A stretch of DNA of 64,000 nucleotides, from NCBI RefSeq assembly GCF_017306545.1, contig NZ_JAFKID010000024.1:1-64000 (forward strand), given 5' to 3'. The DNA is from Mesorhizobium sp. GTDB lineage: Bacteria > Pseudomonadota > Alphaproteobacteria > Rhizobiales > Rhizobiaceae. Under the pieces are notes generated by a model. It ran no database searches and had not been told where the DNA came from. It saw only the letters and a program-made list of their open reading frames with translations. Below, piece after piece: positions 51,351 through 60,683 of the stretch. Every line of letters begins with the position of its first letter. Positions within the stretch are counted from its first letter, which is position 1. Both the position numbers and the translations under genes were made by a program.

Positions 51351-52919
51351 TCAGCCGCCGGCGAGTTGTCTTGCGAGCATGAAACCCGATCCGGCACCGA
51401 CGCCGGCGCCCGGCCAGGTGGCGGCGCCGGCGAGATGAAAGTTCTTCACCGACGTGCTCCAGTCGGCGAAACCCGGCGCCGGGCGGAACAGGAAGTTCTG
51501 CGCCAGATGGTGACTGCCGCAGATCTGGTCGCCGCCGACGAGGTTGGCGTTGCCGCGTTCGAGGTCGAGCGGGCTCATCACCGTGCGCCTGATGATTTTC
51601 GCCGAAAGGCCCGGCGCGTAACGCTCGATGATGGCGATGGCGCGGTCGGCATAGGCCTCGCGCACGGTTTCCCAGTCGCGCCCGGTGATGACCCCTGCCG
51701 CGTCGCCCTTGATCTCGGCCGGCACGACGCGCGTTTGCAGCCACAATATATGCTTGCCGTCCGGCGCACGACCCGGATCGATGGCGGTCGGCTGGCCGAC
51801 GACGATCACCGGCTCGACCGGCAGCAGGCCCGCCTGCGCCTCCTGATAGGCCCGCGCCATGACGTCGAGCGACGGCGCCACATGGACATAGGCGAAGCGC
51901 TTGAGCTCGGGATCGAACCAGTCCGGCAGCGAGTCCACCGCCAGATGGATCATCATCGTGCCCGGCGCGTGGCGGAAGGCGCGCATCTTGCCGTCGAAAC
52001 CGGCCTCGCCCGAACCCTGCGGCAACAGTCCGCCCAGCGCGCGCGGGGAAACGGTGGCGATGACGGCGCGGCCGGCCTCGATGCGGCGCCCATCGGCCAG
52101 CATCACGCCCGTCGCGCGGCCGCCCTCGGTCAGCACGCGCTCGACGCGGGCGTTGCATTCGATCGTGCCGCCGCCGGCTTCCACCATGGCGGCCAGCGCC
52201 TTGACCATCGTGTCGGCGCCGCCCTTGCCCAGCACCATGCCGAAGCTCTGGTTGGCCATGCCTTCGAGATAGGGAAAGACGGCGCCACCGGCGATGTCGG
52301 GGGCGAAATCGAGATGCAGGCCCCAGGCACCGAGCAGCGCCTTGACCTCGGCGCTCTCGAACGTCTCGTCCAGCCAGGCGCGCGGCGAGGACAGCAGGAA
52401 GCGGCCGAGTTCCAGCACGCCGGACAGGCCGACCTTTCGCCACAGCGAAAACAGGATACGTGCAAGTGCACGCTTTTTCATCGGCCCGCCGAGGATCGAA
52501 AAGATGAGTTCGGCGCGCCCCGGGAACGCCTTGACCAAGCTTTCCCAGGTCCGCGCGTCACGCTCCGAAATGGCGCGGATGCGCGCCACAGTAGTGGCGA
52601 GATCGGTTGAAACGCCGACCCAGCGACCGCCCGGAAACACGGAAGCGAAACAGTCCTGCACAGGGGAGAACTCCAGCCCGTGTTTCGCCAGATCCGTGCC
52701 GTAAACCCTGTTGAAAGCCGAGCCCGCGAACAGGCTGAGGTTCATGGCCGCGAGATCGTGGCGGAAGCCCGGCTCGGTGAGTTCCAGCGTCTTGACGGCG
52801 CCGCCCGGCCGGTCGGCAGCCTCGAACAGCCCGACCTTCCAGCCGCGCCTGGTCAGATGCGCGGCGCCGGCGAGCGCGTTGTGTCCCGCGCCAATGAAAA
52901 CGGCATCGAACTGGGCCAT
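51351..52919 (-). CDS. Phytoene dehydrogenase-like FAD-dependent oxidoreductase (COG1233), copy A
   Basis: The 522-residue flavoenzyme has an N-terminal dinucleotide-binding fold (FIGAGHNALAGAAHLTRRGW, then EAADRPGGAVKTLE) and the C-terminal FAD segment (NFHLAGAATWPGAGVGAGSG) of the amine oxidase/phytoene desaturase superfamily. It oxidises C-C or C-N bonds in a cytoplasmic substrate. A paralogue at 53870 lies across a divergent promoter, with the cyclase gene in between. It is probably cotranscribed with RidA and the importer. Confidence 0.88.
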   Translation of the reverse strand: MAQFDAVFIGAGHNALAGAAHLTRRGWKVGLFEAADRPGGAVKTLELTEPGFRHDLAAMNLSLFAGSAFNRVYGTDLAKHGLEFSPVQDCFASVFPGGRWVGVSTDLATTVARIRAISERDARTWESLVKAFPGRAELIFSILGGPMKKRALARILFSLWRKVGLSGVLELGRFLLSSPRAWLDETFESAEVKALLGAWGLHLDFAPDIAGGAVFPYLEGMANQSFGMVLGKGGADTMVKALAAMVEAGGGTIECNARVERVLTEGGRATGVMLADGRRIEAGRAVIATVSPRALGGLLPQGSGEAGFDGKMRAFRHAPGTMMIHLAVDSLPDWFDPELKRFAYVHVAPSLDVMARAYQEAQAGLLPVEPVIVVGQPTAIDPGRAPDGKHILWLQTRVVPAEIKGDAAGVITGRDWETVREAYADRAIAIIERYAPGLSAKIIRRTVMSPLDLERGNANLVGGDQICGSHHLAQNFLFRPAPGFADWSTSVKNFHLAGAATWPGAGVGAGSGFMLARQLAGG

Positions 52920-52940
52920 GGAATTACTTTACCCCTAAAA

Positions 52941-52957
52941 TGATATTTGCATATGCA
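52941..52957. promoter_or_regulatory. Candidate operator in the divergent FAD-oxidoreductase/cyclase region
   Basis: TGATATTTGCAT (52941-52952) is identical to 12 bases of the LysR-type box at 1655-1666. It overlaps TGCATATGCA (52948-52957), a perfect 10-base palindrome of a type MarR regulators often bind. The MarR gene at 55432 is the natural local candidate. Confidence 0.4.
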
Positions 52958-53061
52958 TCTAAACTCGTCTAGCCTTCTCGTGGAGGAAAACCGGTGCGTG
53001 CGGCGTCAGCCGAGCGGCCCGGTGAACGGTTTTGCACGACACGCAACCAGGAGGAAAATCC

Positions 53062-53853
53062 ATGACCGCAGCAAGCGCGCTCGCCAGCCTGGCGGAGCTT
53101 TTGATGAGTGGAAAGGTCGAGGTCGTCGACCTGTCGGCGCCGCTCGGCCCGGACACGCCGCTTCTGAAGCTGCCGCCGGAACTGGCCAAGGACACGCCGA
53201 AGATCGAGATTCATTCGATCTCGGAATACGACAAGGACGGACCGTTCTGGGCATGGAACTGGCTGAAGATCGGCGAGCATTCCGGCACGCATTTCGACGC
53301 GCCGCACCATTGGATCACCGGCAAGGACTATGCCGACGGCTACACCGACAGCATTCCGGTGCGCAATTTCGTGGCGCCGGTCAACGTCATCGACTGTTCG
53401 GCGGAATCGGCCAAGAACCACGACTATCTGCTCACCGCGGACGCGGTGAAGGCATGGGAAGCCAAGCATGGCGCCATCGGCAAGGGCGAGTGGGTGGTCA
53501 TGCGCACCGACTGGGACAAGCGCAACGGCTCGGAGGAAACCTATCTCAACGCCGACGCCAACGGCCCGCATTCGCCGGGCCCGACCGTGGACTGCATCGA
53601 GTACGTCATTTCGCGCGGCGCCATCGGCTGGGGCACCCAGTGCATCGGCACCGACGCGGGCGCCGCCGGCGGCATGACGCCGCCTTTCCCGGCCCACAAC
53701 ATGATGCACAAGGCCAACCGCTACGGCCTCGCCAGCCTGTGCAACCTCGACAAGCTGCCGGCCAAGGGCGCGATCCTGATCGCGGCGCCCTTGAAGATCG
53801 TTCACGGCACCGGCAGCCCGATCCGCGCGCTGGCTCTGGTGCCGCGGGCCTGA
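53062..53853 (+). CDS. Cyclase family protein (kynurenine formamidase / isatin hydrolase-like)
   Basis: The 263-residue metal-dependent hydrolase has the family motif HxGTHxDxPxH as H73-S-G-T-H77-F-D79-A-P-H82, supplying the Mn/Zn ligands, and MTPPFPAHNMMHKANRYGLA near the C-terminus. Members include kynurenine formamidase and isatin hydrolase, which open amide or lactam bonds of aromatic compounds. AGGAGG precedes the ATG at 53062. It is first in a five-gene plus-strand operon with a flavoenzyme, MarR and indolepyruvate oxidoreductase genes. Confidence 0.88.
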   Translation: MTAASALASLAELLMSGKVEVVDLSAPLGPDTPLLKLPPELAKDTPKIEIHSISEYDKDGPFWAWNWLKIGEHSGTHFDAPHHWITGKDYADGYTDSIPVRNFVAPVNVIDCSAESAKNHDYLLTADAVKAWEAKHGAIGKGEWVVMRTDWDKRNGSEETYLNADANGPHSPGPTVDCIEYVISRGAIGWGTQCIGTDAGAAGGMTPPFPAHNMMHKANRYGLASLCNLDKLPAKGAILIAAPLKIVHGTGSPIRALALVPRA

Positions 53854-53869
53854 TCGCGGGCCGACGACC

Positions 53870-55435
53870 GTGGCCCACGATCACGTCATCATCGGCAGCG
53901 GCATCAACGGGCTGGTGGCGGCAGCGATGCTGGCCAGGCAGGGCGCGTCGGTGCTGCTCCTGGAGCGCGAGGAGCGTCTCGGCGGCTGCATGATGAGCAG
54001 CGCCGCCATGCTTCCCGGCTTCACGCATGACGTGATGGCGGCCACCTTCGTTTTGTTCCTGACCGGCCCGGCGCATGCCGCGCTCGGTCAGGACCTTACC
54101 CGCCACGGGCTCGAATTCTGCCATACGCCGCATCCGACGGCGGTGTTGCGACCGGACGGCTCCAGCGCCGTGCTGACGATGGACCGCGCCGCCAATGTGG
54201 CGGCCTTCAACACGCTTTCGGCCGGTGACGGCGACCGCCACGCCGCCGACGTCGGCTCGATCGAGGCGAACGCGCCGCTGCTGTTCGGCCTGCTCGGCGG
54301 TCAGTTGTGGAGTTTCGCCACCGCGAAGCTTCTGGCGCGCGAGGCCTGGCGGCGCGGCCTGCGCGGGCTGGTCGATTATTTCGGCACGGCTCTGAGGCCG
54401 GCGCGCGGCTGGCTGGAGGCAGGCTACGCCTCGCCGCAGATCCAGGCGCTCTACGCGCCCTGGACGCTGCATTGCGGCCTTTCGCCGGAAGACACCTATT
54501 CGGCCGAGATGGGCAAGGTCGTCGCCTTCGCGCTGGAGGCGGCGGGCGCGCCGATCGTCAAGGGCGGCGCCGACAAGGCGGCCGACGCTTTTCGCGGTCT
54601 CATCGAAGAGCACGGCGGCGAGATCAGGACCGGCGCCGATGTCGAGCGCATCCTCGTCCGCGGCGGCAAGGCGGTCGGCGTGCGGCTTGCCGGCGGGCAG
54701 GAGATCGAAGCGAAAAAATCCGTCATCGCCTCGGTGCCGCCGAGCCAGCTTTACGGCCGGCTGCTCGGCTCAGACGCACCGCCGACCATGCGCGAGGCGA
54801 CGCGCGCCTATCGTCACGGTCGCGGCGACTTCCAGCTCCACTATGCGCTCGACCGCGCGCCGCATTGGAAGACGCAGGGGCTCGAAAAAGTCGCGCTCAC
54901 CCATCTGACCGACGGCATCGACGCCGTTTCCAAGTCGCACAACGAGGCGACGCGCGGCATGCTGCCGGCGACGCCGACGCTGTGCGTCGGCCAGCCCGCG
55001 GCGCTCGATCCGTCGCGGTGCCCCGAAGGCAAGGCGATCCTGTGGATTCAGGTGCCGGACGCGCCGCGCACCATCAAGGGCGATGCGGCGGGCACCATTC
55101 CCACGCAAGGAACATGGGATGAGCCCACCCGCGAGGCTTTCGCCGACCGCATCGAGACGATCCTCGCCAACCACATCGACGGCTTTCGCGAGACGGTGCT
55201 GGCGCGGCGCGCTTATTCGCCGGCCGATCTCGAGGCAATGAACGTCAACCTCGTCGGCGGCGACCCTTACGGCGGCGCCTGCACCATCGACCAGTTCTTC
55301 GTCTGGCGTCCCCTCGCCGGTTCGGTCAACCACCGCACCGCGATCCGCTCCCTTTATCACATCGGGGCTTCCACCCATCCGGGGCCGGGCCTCGGCGGCG
55401 GCTCGGGCTTCCTCGTTGCCAAGGAGTTCGGATGA
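53870..55435 (+). CDS. Phytoene dehydrogenase-like FAD-dependent oxidoreductase (COG1233), copy B
   Basis: The 521-residue flavoenzyme starts with GTG at 53870 and contains IIGSGINGLVAAAMLARQGA, EREERLGGCMMS, and the C-terminal IGASTHPGPGLGGGSGFLV. It shares architecture and many segments with copy A (for example AFRHAPG/AYRHGRG and VVGQPTAIDPGRAPDGK/CVGQPAALDPSRCPEGK). The two may form a heteromer or act on successive intermediates. Its stop overlaps the MarR start (ATGA). Confidence 0.88.
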   Translation: MAHDHVIIGSGINGLVAAAMLARQGASVLLLEREERLGGCMMSSAAMLPGFTHDVMAATFVLFLTGPAHAALGQDLTRHGLEFCHTPHPTAVLRPDGSSAVLTMDRAANVAAFNTLSAGDGDRHAADVGSIEANAPLLFGLLGGQLWSFATAKLLAREAWRRGLRGLVDYFGTALRPARGWLEAGYASPQIQALYAPWTLHCGLSPEDTYSAEMGKVVAFALEAAGAPIVKGGADKAADAFRGLIEEHGGEIRTGADVERILVRGGKAVGVRLAGGQEIEAKKSVIASVPPSQLYGRLLGSDAPPTMREATRAYRHGRGDFQLHYALDRAPHWKTQGLEKVALTHLTDGIDAVSKSHNEATRGMLPATPTLCVGQPAALDPSRCPEGKAILWIQVPDAPRTIKGDAAGTIPTQGTWDEPTREAFADRIETILANHIDGFRETVLARRAYSPADLEAMNVNLVGGDPYGGACTIDQFFVWRPLAGSVNHRTAIRSLYHIGASTHPGPGLGGGSGFLVAKEFG

Positions 55436-55917
55436 ACGACCGCGCAACCATCGGCGAACAGGCGGAAGGCCCGCGCCTCGGCGAGATCGGCCTGCAACAG
55501 TTCGCGCCCTACCTGATGAACCGCATCATGGGGCGCTACAACGCCTCGCTGCGCCACGACCTCGCGGCACTCGGCCTGACGACGCCGAAGATGCGCGCGC
55601 TGGCGGTGCTGTCGGTCATCGAGGGGCCGACGATCTCGCAGCTGGCCGTCTATGCGGTGGCGGAAAAATCGACGCTGAGCCGCGCGCTGGATTCGCTGGA
55701 GGCCGACGGGCTGGTGCGCCGCCTCGCCGACCAGGCCGACAACCGCGCCACCCGCGTCTTCGTCACCGAGACGGGCCGCGCCGCCTTCGAGACGCTGTGG
55801 CCGACGATGCGCAAGAGTTATGCGCGCATGTTCAAGGGCATCGACGCCGGGGAACGTGCCGCTTTCGTAGCGACGTTGCAGAAGATGCTGCGCAACATCC
55901 GCAAGCACGACTTCTGA
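55432..55917 (+). CDS. MarR-family transcriptional regulator
   Basis: The 161-residue protein has the MarR winged helix: MRALAVLSVIEGPTISQLAV, AEKSTLSRALDSLEADGLVR and the wing with DQADNRATRVFVTETGR. Such regulators are usually repressors released by aromatic ligands. It is embedded in the operon, overlapping the flavoenzyme gene by 4 bases and 30 bases before the oxidoreductase genes, so it likely controls the operon from the divergent promoter near 52950. Confidence 0.92.
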   Translation: MNDRATIGEQAEGPRLGEIGLQQFAPYLMNRIMGRYNASLRHDLAALGLTTPKMRALAVLSVIEGPTISQLAVYAVAEKSTLSRALDSLEADGLVRRLADQADNRATRVFVTETGRAAFETLWPTMRKSYARMFKGIDAGERAAFVATLQKMLRNIRKHDF

Positions 55918-55947
55918 GGCGCCGCGCAGATTTGAGGAGATGACCCG

Positions 55948-58101
55948 ATGGCCGAGAGATCGTTCGCCAAAGAGGTGAAGAAGCTGAAGCTTGGCGCCGG
56001 CGAGGAGTTCACCGGCGAAGGCATTCTCGCCATCACCAAGGCGCTGCTGCAATGCGGCGTCGGCTATGTCGGCGGCTACCAGGGCGCGCCGATCAGCCAC
56101 CTGATGGACGTGCTGGCCGACGCGCAGGAAATTCTCGGCGAACTCGGCGTGCATTTCGAGGCGAGCGCCTCGGAAGCCACCGCCACCGCCATGCTGGCGG
56201 CGTCCGTCCACTATCCGATCCGGGGTGCGGCCACCTTCAAGTCCACCGTCGGCACCAACGTCGCCTCCGACGCTCTCGCCAACCTTTCTTCCGGCGGCGT
56301 CACCGGCGGCGCGCTCATCATCGTCGGCGAGGACTACGGCGAAGGCTCCTCCATCATGCAGGAGCGCAGCCACGCCTTCGCCATGAAGAGCCAGGTGTGG
56401 CTGCTCGATCCGCGGCCGAACCTGCCCTCCATCGTCGCCGCCGTCGAGCACGGCTTCGAGATGTCGGAAGCCTCGAACACGCCGGTCATGTTGCAGGTGC
56501 GCATCCGCTGCTGCCACGTGCACGGCTCCTTCACCGCCAAGGACAACAAGCGCCCGACCATGACGGTGGCCGAAGCGCTGGAAAACCCGCGCCGCGACAC
56601 GCAGCGCATCGTCCTGCCGCCCGCTTCCTTCCTGCACGAGAAGGAGAAGATCACCAAGCGGCGGCCGGCGGCGATCGACTATATCCGCCGCCACAAGCTC
56701 AACGAGACGTTCGGCGGCAACGGCCCGGTCGGCATCGTCATGCAGGGCGGCATGTACAACGGCGTCATCCGCGCCTTGCAGCGGCTCGGCCTCGCCGACG
56801 CCTATGGCGACACCGAGGTGCCGCTGCATGTGCTCAACGTCACCTATCCGCTGGTCGAGGACGAACTGGTCGGCTTCTGCGCCGACAAGGAAGCGGTGCT
56901 GGTGGTCGAGGAAGGCCATCCCGACTATCTGGAGCAGGAGCTTGGCTCCATGCTCTACAAGGCCGGCGCTTCCGTGAAGCTGGAAGGCAAGGGCCTGTTG
57001 CCGATGGCCGGCGAATACACCGGCCAGGTCATGCTCGACGGCATCGGCGCCTTCATGCGCAAATATGACGCCGACATGCTGGCGCCGGAAATCCGCGCCC
57101 CCAACGTGCCGGCCCCGCCGATCTACGACGACCTCGCAAAGACCGTGCCGGCGCGGCCGCCGGGCTTCTGCGTCGGCTGCCCGGAGCGACCGATCTTCGC
57201 CGCCACCAAGCTCGCCGAACAGGAACTCGGCCAGCACCACATCGCTTCCGACATCGGCTGCCACCTGTTCTCGATCATGCCGCCCTTCGAACTGGGCGCC
57301 ACGACGATGGGCTACGGTCTCGGCCCGGCCTCGGCTTCGGCCTTCAATTCGCCCGACGCCAAGCGCCGTTCCATCTCCTTCGTCGGCGACGGCGGCTTCT
57401 GGCACAACGGCCTGACCTCCTCCATCGGCAACGCCGTCTTCAACAAGAACGACGGCGTCATCGTGGTGGTCGACAACTACTATTCGGCCGCCACCGGCGG
57501 GCAGGACATCCTGTCCTCGCGCGCCAACAACCGGACGAAATCGACCAAGCATCCGATCACCGAGGCGATCAAGGGCATGGGCGTCAACTGGGTGCGTCAT
57601 ATCGAGCGCACCTACGACGTCGGCGCCATGCGCGACGCGCTGAAGGAGGCGCTGACCACCGAGGAGAAGGGGCCGAAGGTCATCGTCGCCTCCTCCGAAT
57701 GCATGCTGAACCGGCAGCGCCGCGAGGCGCCGCTGAAGAAGAAGATGGCCGCCGAAGGCAAGCGCATGGTCAAGACCAAGTTCGGCGTCGACGAGGACGT
57801 GTGCACCGGCGACCACGCCTGCATGCGGCTCTCCGGCTGTCCGTCGCTGACGGTGAAGCATCTCGACGACCCGCTGCGCGACGATCCCGTCGCCTCCATC
57901 GACGAGAACTGCGTCGGCTGCGGCAATTGCGGCGAGGTGGCGGACGCCGCCGTGCTCTGCCCGTCCTTCTACCAGGCCGACGTGGTGTCCAATCCGACCG
58001 GCTGGGACCGCTTCCTGTTCGGGTTCAGGCAGCGGGTGATTTCGGCCTTGCAGCGGCGGCGCGAGCGCGGCCGGCCGGTCTTCGGGGAGCAGGCGGCATG
58101 A
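55948..58101 (+). CDS. Indolepyruvate:ferredoxin oxidoreductase alpha-type subunit (IorA-like)
   Basis: The 717-residue protein holds the pyrimidine-binding and thiamine-pyrophosphate domains of a 2-ketoacid:ferredoxin oxidoreductase. The TPP motif is SFVGDGGFWHNGLTSSIGNA through to KNDGVIVVVDN. A C-terminal ferredoxin-like segment has one canonical cluster site (CVGCGNCGEVADAAVLCP) and one atypical site (CTGDHACMRLSGCP). It decarboxylates an aryl pyruvate to the acyl-CoA. Its stop overlaps the beta-subunit start. Confidence 0.92.
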   Translation: MAERSFAKEVKKLKLGAGEEFTGEGILAITKALLQCGVGYVGGYQGAPISHLMDVLADAQEILGELGVHFEASASEATATAMLAASVHYPIRGAATFKSTVGTNVASDALANLSSGGVTGGALIIVGEDYGEGSSIMQERSHAFAMKSQVWLLDPRPNLPSIVAAVEHGFEMSEASNTPVMLQVRIRCCHVHGSFTAKDNKRPTMTVAEALENPRRDTQRIVLPPASFLHEKEKITKRRPAAIDYIRRHKLNETFGGNGPVGIVMQGGMYNGVIRALQRLGLADAYGDTEVPLHVLNVTYPLVEDELVGFCADKEAVLVVEEGHPDYLEQELGSMLYKAGASVKLEGKGLLPMAGEYTGQVMLDGIGAFMRKYDADMLAPEIRAPNVPAPPIYDDLAKTVPARPPGFCVGCPERPIFAATKLAEQELGQHHIASDIGCHLFSIMPPFELGATTMGYGLGPASASAFNSPDAKRRSISFVGDGGFWHNGLTSSIGNAVFNKNDGVIVVVDNYYSAATGGQDILSSRANNRTKSTKHPITEAIKGMGVNWVRHIERTYDVGAMRDALKEALTTEEKGPKVIVASSECMLNRQRREAPLKKKMAAEGKRMVKTKFGVDEDVCTGDHACMRLSGCPSLTVKHLDDPLRDDPVASIDENCVGCGNCGEVADAAVLCPSFYQADVVSNPTGWDRFLFGFRQRVISALQRRRERGRPVFGEQAA

Positions 58102-59666
58102 AACTCGGTCTGCCTGAAGGACCGGACACGACCGGCCGCATCATCAAGATCTGCATCCTCGCCGTCGGCGGCCAGGGCGGCGGCGTGCTGTCGGGCTGGG
58201 TGACGGCGGTCGCCCAGCGCGCCGGCTGGCATGTGCAGTCCACCTCGGTCGCCGGCGTCGCGCAGCGCACCGGCGCCACCATCTACTATGTCGAGATGAT
58301 GCCGCGCGATCCGGCGCGGCCGCACGACGAGCCGGTTCTGTCGCTCAGCCCCTCGCCGGGCGACGTCGATATCCTCATCGCCGCCGAACTGGCGGAAGCC
58401 GGCCGGGCGGTGCTGCGCGGCTTCGTGACGCCCGAGCGCACCACGCTGATCGCCTCGAGCCACCGCATGCTGGCGGTGTCTGAAAAGATCGTGCCGGGCG
58501 ACGGCCGCGCCGATTCCGACACGGTGATCCGCCGTTCCGGCGACGCCGCCAAACGCTTCATCCATTTCGACATGGAGACGATGGCGAAAAAGGCCGGCAG
58601 CGTCGTCTCGGCCAGCCTGTTCGGCGCGCTCGCCGGCTCGGGCGAACTGCCCTTTTCTCGCGAGGCGTTCGAGGCGACGATCGGCGCCGGCGGCAAGGGC
58701 GCGCAGGCGAGCCTCGCCGCCTTCGCGCTCGCCTATGACCGGGCGGCCGGCACGACCGGCGACGGCGAAGCCGCAGCCAAGCCTGCGGAACCGCGCGCGA
58801 CCGTCATTCCGCAACGGCTGGCGCAGGGCTGGCAGGCGCTTCTGGGCCGCACCGGCGCCCTGCCCCAGCCGGTCCGCGAGATGGCGGAGCCGGGCCTGCG
58901 CAAGACGGTGGACTTCCTCGACCTCGCCTACGGCAAGGAATATCTCGAACTGATCGAGCGCCTCGTCGCCACAGACAGCGCCGAGCACGACTTCGCCTTT
59001 TCTCGCGAGGCGGCGAAGTACGTCGCCAACGCCATGGTCTATGACGACATCGTGCGCGTCGCCGACCTGAAGACCCGTGCGGGCCGCGCCGACCGCGTGC
59101 GCGCCGAGGTGAAGCTGGCCGACAGCCAGACGCTCGCCACCACCGAATATTTCCATCCGCGCATGGAAGAGATCGTCGGCTTGATGCCAGCCGGTTTGGG
59201 CGCGGCCATCGAGGCGCGGCCGGGCCTGATGAAGACGCTCAACCGCTTCGTCGACCGCGGCCGGCGCATCCGCACCGACACCATCCACGGCTTCGGCATG
59301 CTGTGGATCATCGGCGGCCTGCGCCGTTTCCGCCGCAGCCTCTTGCGCCACAGGATAGAGGCCGCGCACACGAAGGCATGGCTGGCGCTGGCCGAGGCCG
59401 AGCGCGCGCGGGACTATGCTCTAGGCGTCGAGGTACTGAAGTGCCGCCGGCTCATCAAGGGCTATTCCGACACCCATGCGCGCGGCCAGTCCAAATTCGA
59501 CAAGGTGCTGGCCTGCCTGCCGTTGCTCCGCGGCCGTCAGGACGCCGCCGACTGGCTGCGCCGGTTGCGCGAGGCCGCCCTTGCCGACGCCGAGGGCAAG
59601 ATGCTCGACGGCGCCGTCAGGACGGTCCATTCCTTCACCGACGGCGCGGCGCAGAACGCCGGCTGA
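58098..59666 (+). CDS. Indolepyruvate oxidoreductase beta-type subunit (IorB-like) with long C-terminal extension
   Basis: The 522-residue protein has the gamma/beta-type domain at residues 15-215: ICILAVGGQGGGVLSGWVT, QSTSVAGVAQRTGATIYYVE and DVDILIAAELAEAGRAV. Archaeal IorB ends at about 200 residues. Here a further 300 follow (TVDFLDLAYGKEYLELIERL, YFHPRMEEIVGLMPAGLG), a helical extension of the kind seen in proteobacterial fused IorB proteins (DUF6537). It completes the enzyme with the preceding gene via an ATGA overlap. Confidence 0.9.
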   Translation: MKLGLPEGPDTTGRIIKICILAVGGQGGGVLSGWVTAVAQRAGWHVQSTSVAGVAQRTGATIYYVEMMPRDPARPHDEPVLSLSPSPGDVDILIAAELAEAGRAVLRGFVTPERTTLIASSHRMLAVSEKIVPGDGRADSDTVIRRSGDAAKRFIHFDMETMAKKAGSVVSASLFGALAGSGELPFSREAFEATIGAGGKGAQASLAAFALAYDRAAGTTGDGEAAAKPAEPRATVIPQRLAQGWQALLGRTGALPQPVREMAEPGLRKTVDFLDLAYGKEYLELIERLVATDSAEHDFAFSREAAKYVANAMVYDDIVRVADLKTRAGRADRVRAEVKLADSQTLATTEYFHPRMEEIVGLMPAGLGAAIEARPGLMKTLNRFVDRGRRIRTDTIHGFGMLWIIGGLRRFRRSLLRHRIEAAHTKAWLALAEAERARDYALGVEVLKCRRLIKGYSDTHARGQSKFDKVLACLPLLRGRQDAADWLRRLREAALADAEGKMLDGAVRTVHSFTDGAAQNAG

Positions 59667-59668
59667 GC

Positions 59669-59687
59669 CGGGCGGCTGGGCCGCCCG
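59669..59687. terminator. GC-rich hairpin between convergent iorB-like and araC-like genes
   Basis: CGGGCGGC-TGG-GCCGCCCG is a perfect 8-base stem with a 3-base loop in the 33-base gap between the two convergent genes, followed by TCT. It is a plausible bidirectional terminator. Confidence 0.5.
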
Positions 59688-59699
59688 TCTCGGGAGCCG

Positions 59700-60554
59700 T
59701 CACCGCTGGAACGAGGCGCGGTAGGCGCGCGGCGTCATGCCGCGCAGACGCAGAAACTGGCGGTTGAAGTTCGCCAGCGAGGCGTAGCCGACATCGCCCG
59801 CGATGTGCCGGATCGGCTGCGCGGTGCCGGAGAGCCGGGCGCAGGCTTCGCCGATCCGCAAGCCGGCAAGATAATCACCGACGCCAGCCTGCGTATGCCG
59901 CTTGAACAGCCGGTGCAGGCCGGATTCGCTGAGCGCCGCGATTTCGGCGATCTGCGCCATGCGGACGGGCTCGTGATAGTGCCGGTGCAAGTGGGTGAGC
60001 ACCCGGTCGATGCGCGAGCGGTCGCCCTCGACGTCCTGCGGAACGACGCTCGAAAGCGGTTGGCACCTGTCAACTCCGGCGAGCCGCACCAGTATGTCCA
60101 GAAGGCCGAGCAGCCGCCGCGCCGGAGGATGCGAGAACATCGCCTCGAAATCCGTCGCCATCGAGCGGCCGAGCGCGGCGTCGAAGGCCAGCCCGGTCGC
60201 GGCGTCGCGGACCAGGCGCAGGACCGGCGCCAGTTCCACCGAGCCGGCGGCCAGCGCCTCGATCCAGTCGCGCCGGAACCAGAACACTAAAGCGACATGC
60301 GGCCCGCTCGCGTCGATCTTTTCGCGCGAGGCCCAGGTATGCGGCAGGTTCGGACCGATCAGCACGAGGTCGCCGTGGCCGTAGCCGGCGACATGGTTGC
60401 CGATGAAGCGCTGGCCGCGCGAATTGAGCGTCAGCGTCAGCTCGAATTCGGGATGGTGATGCCACTCGAACGGAATGGCGTCGTCCAGCCTCCGGTTGAG
60501 CATGCTCCAGGAAGAATCCGGCGAGGCCGGCAAGTGTTCGAGAAGCGGCCTCAT
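59700..60554 (-). CDS. AraC-family transcriptional regulator with cupin sensor domain
   Basis: The protein (284 residues from the ATG at 60554) has an N-terminal cupin-like region (IPFEWHHHPEFELTLTLNSR, GHGDLVLIGPNLPHTW) and a C-terminal AraC double helix-turn-helix (IAEIAALSESGLHRLFKRHT, IRHIAGDVGYASLANFNRQF, RGMTPRAYR). A GAGG site precedes 60554; the longer in-frame start at 60593 lacks one. It is divergent from the phytanoyl-CoA-dioxygenase-like gene, its likely target. The WHHHPEFE cluster may bind metal or a sugar-like effector. Confidence 0.9.
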   Translation of the reverse strand: MRPLLEHLPASPDSSWSMLNRRLDDAIPFEWHHHPEFELTLTLNSRGQRFIGNHVAGYGHGDLVLIGPNLPHTWASREKIDASGPHVALVFWFRRDWIEALAAGSVELAPVLRLVRDAATGLAFDAALGRSMATDFEAMFSHPPARRLLGLLDILVRLAGVDRCQPLSSVVPQDVEGDRSRIDRVLTHLHRHYHEPVRMAQIAEIAALSESGLHRLFKRHTQAGVGDYLAGLRIGEACARLSGTAQPIRHIAGDVGYASLANFNRQFLRLRGMTPRAYRASFQR

Positions 60555-60683
60555 CACGCCTCGCCAGCATCGACAACGCCGGAATAGTATCATTATCGGC
60601 CGGGTGCGGACAACATGGCAGCTCCCGCACGGCCTACGCTCCCCTTCACCTGATCGTCAGGAAGACCAAGATGGGAGAACGAC

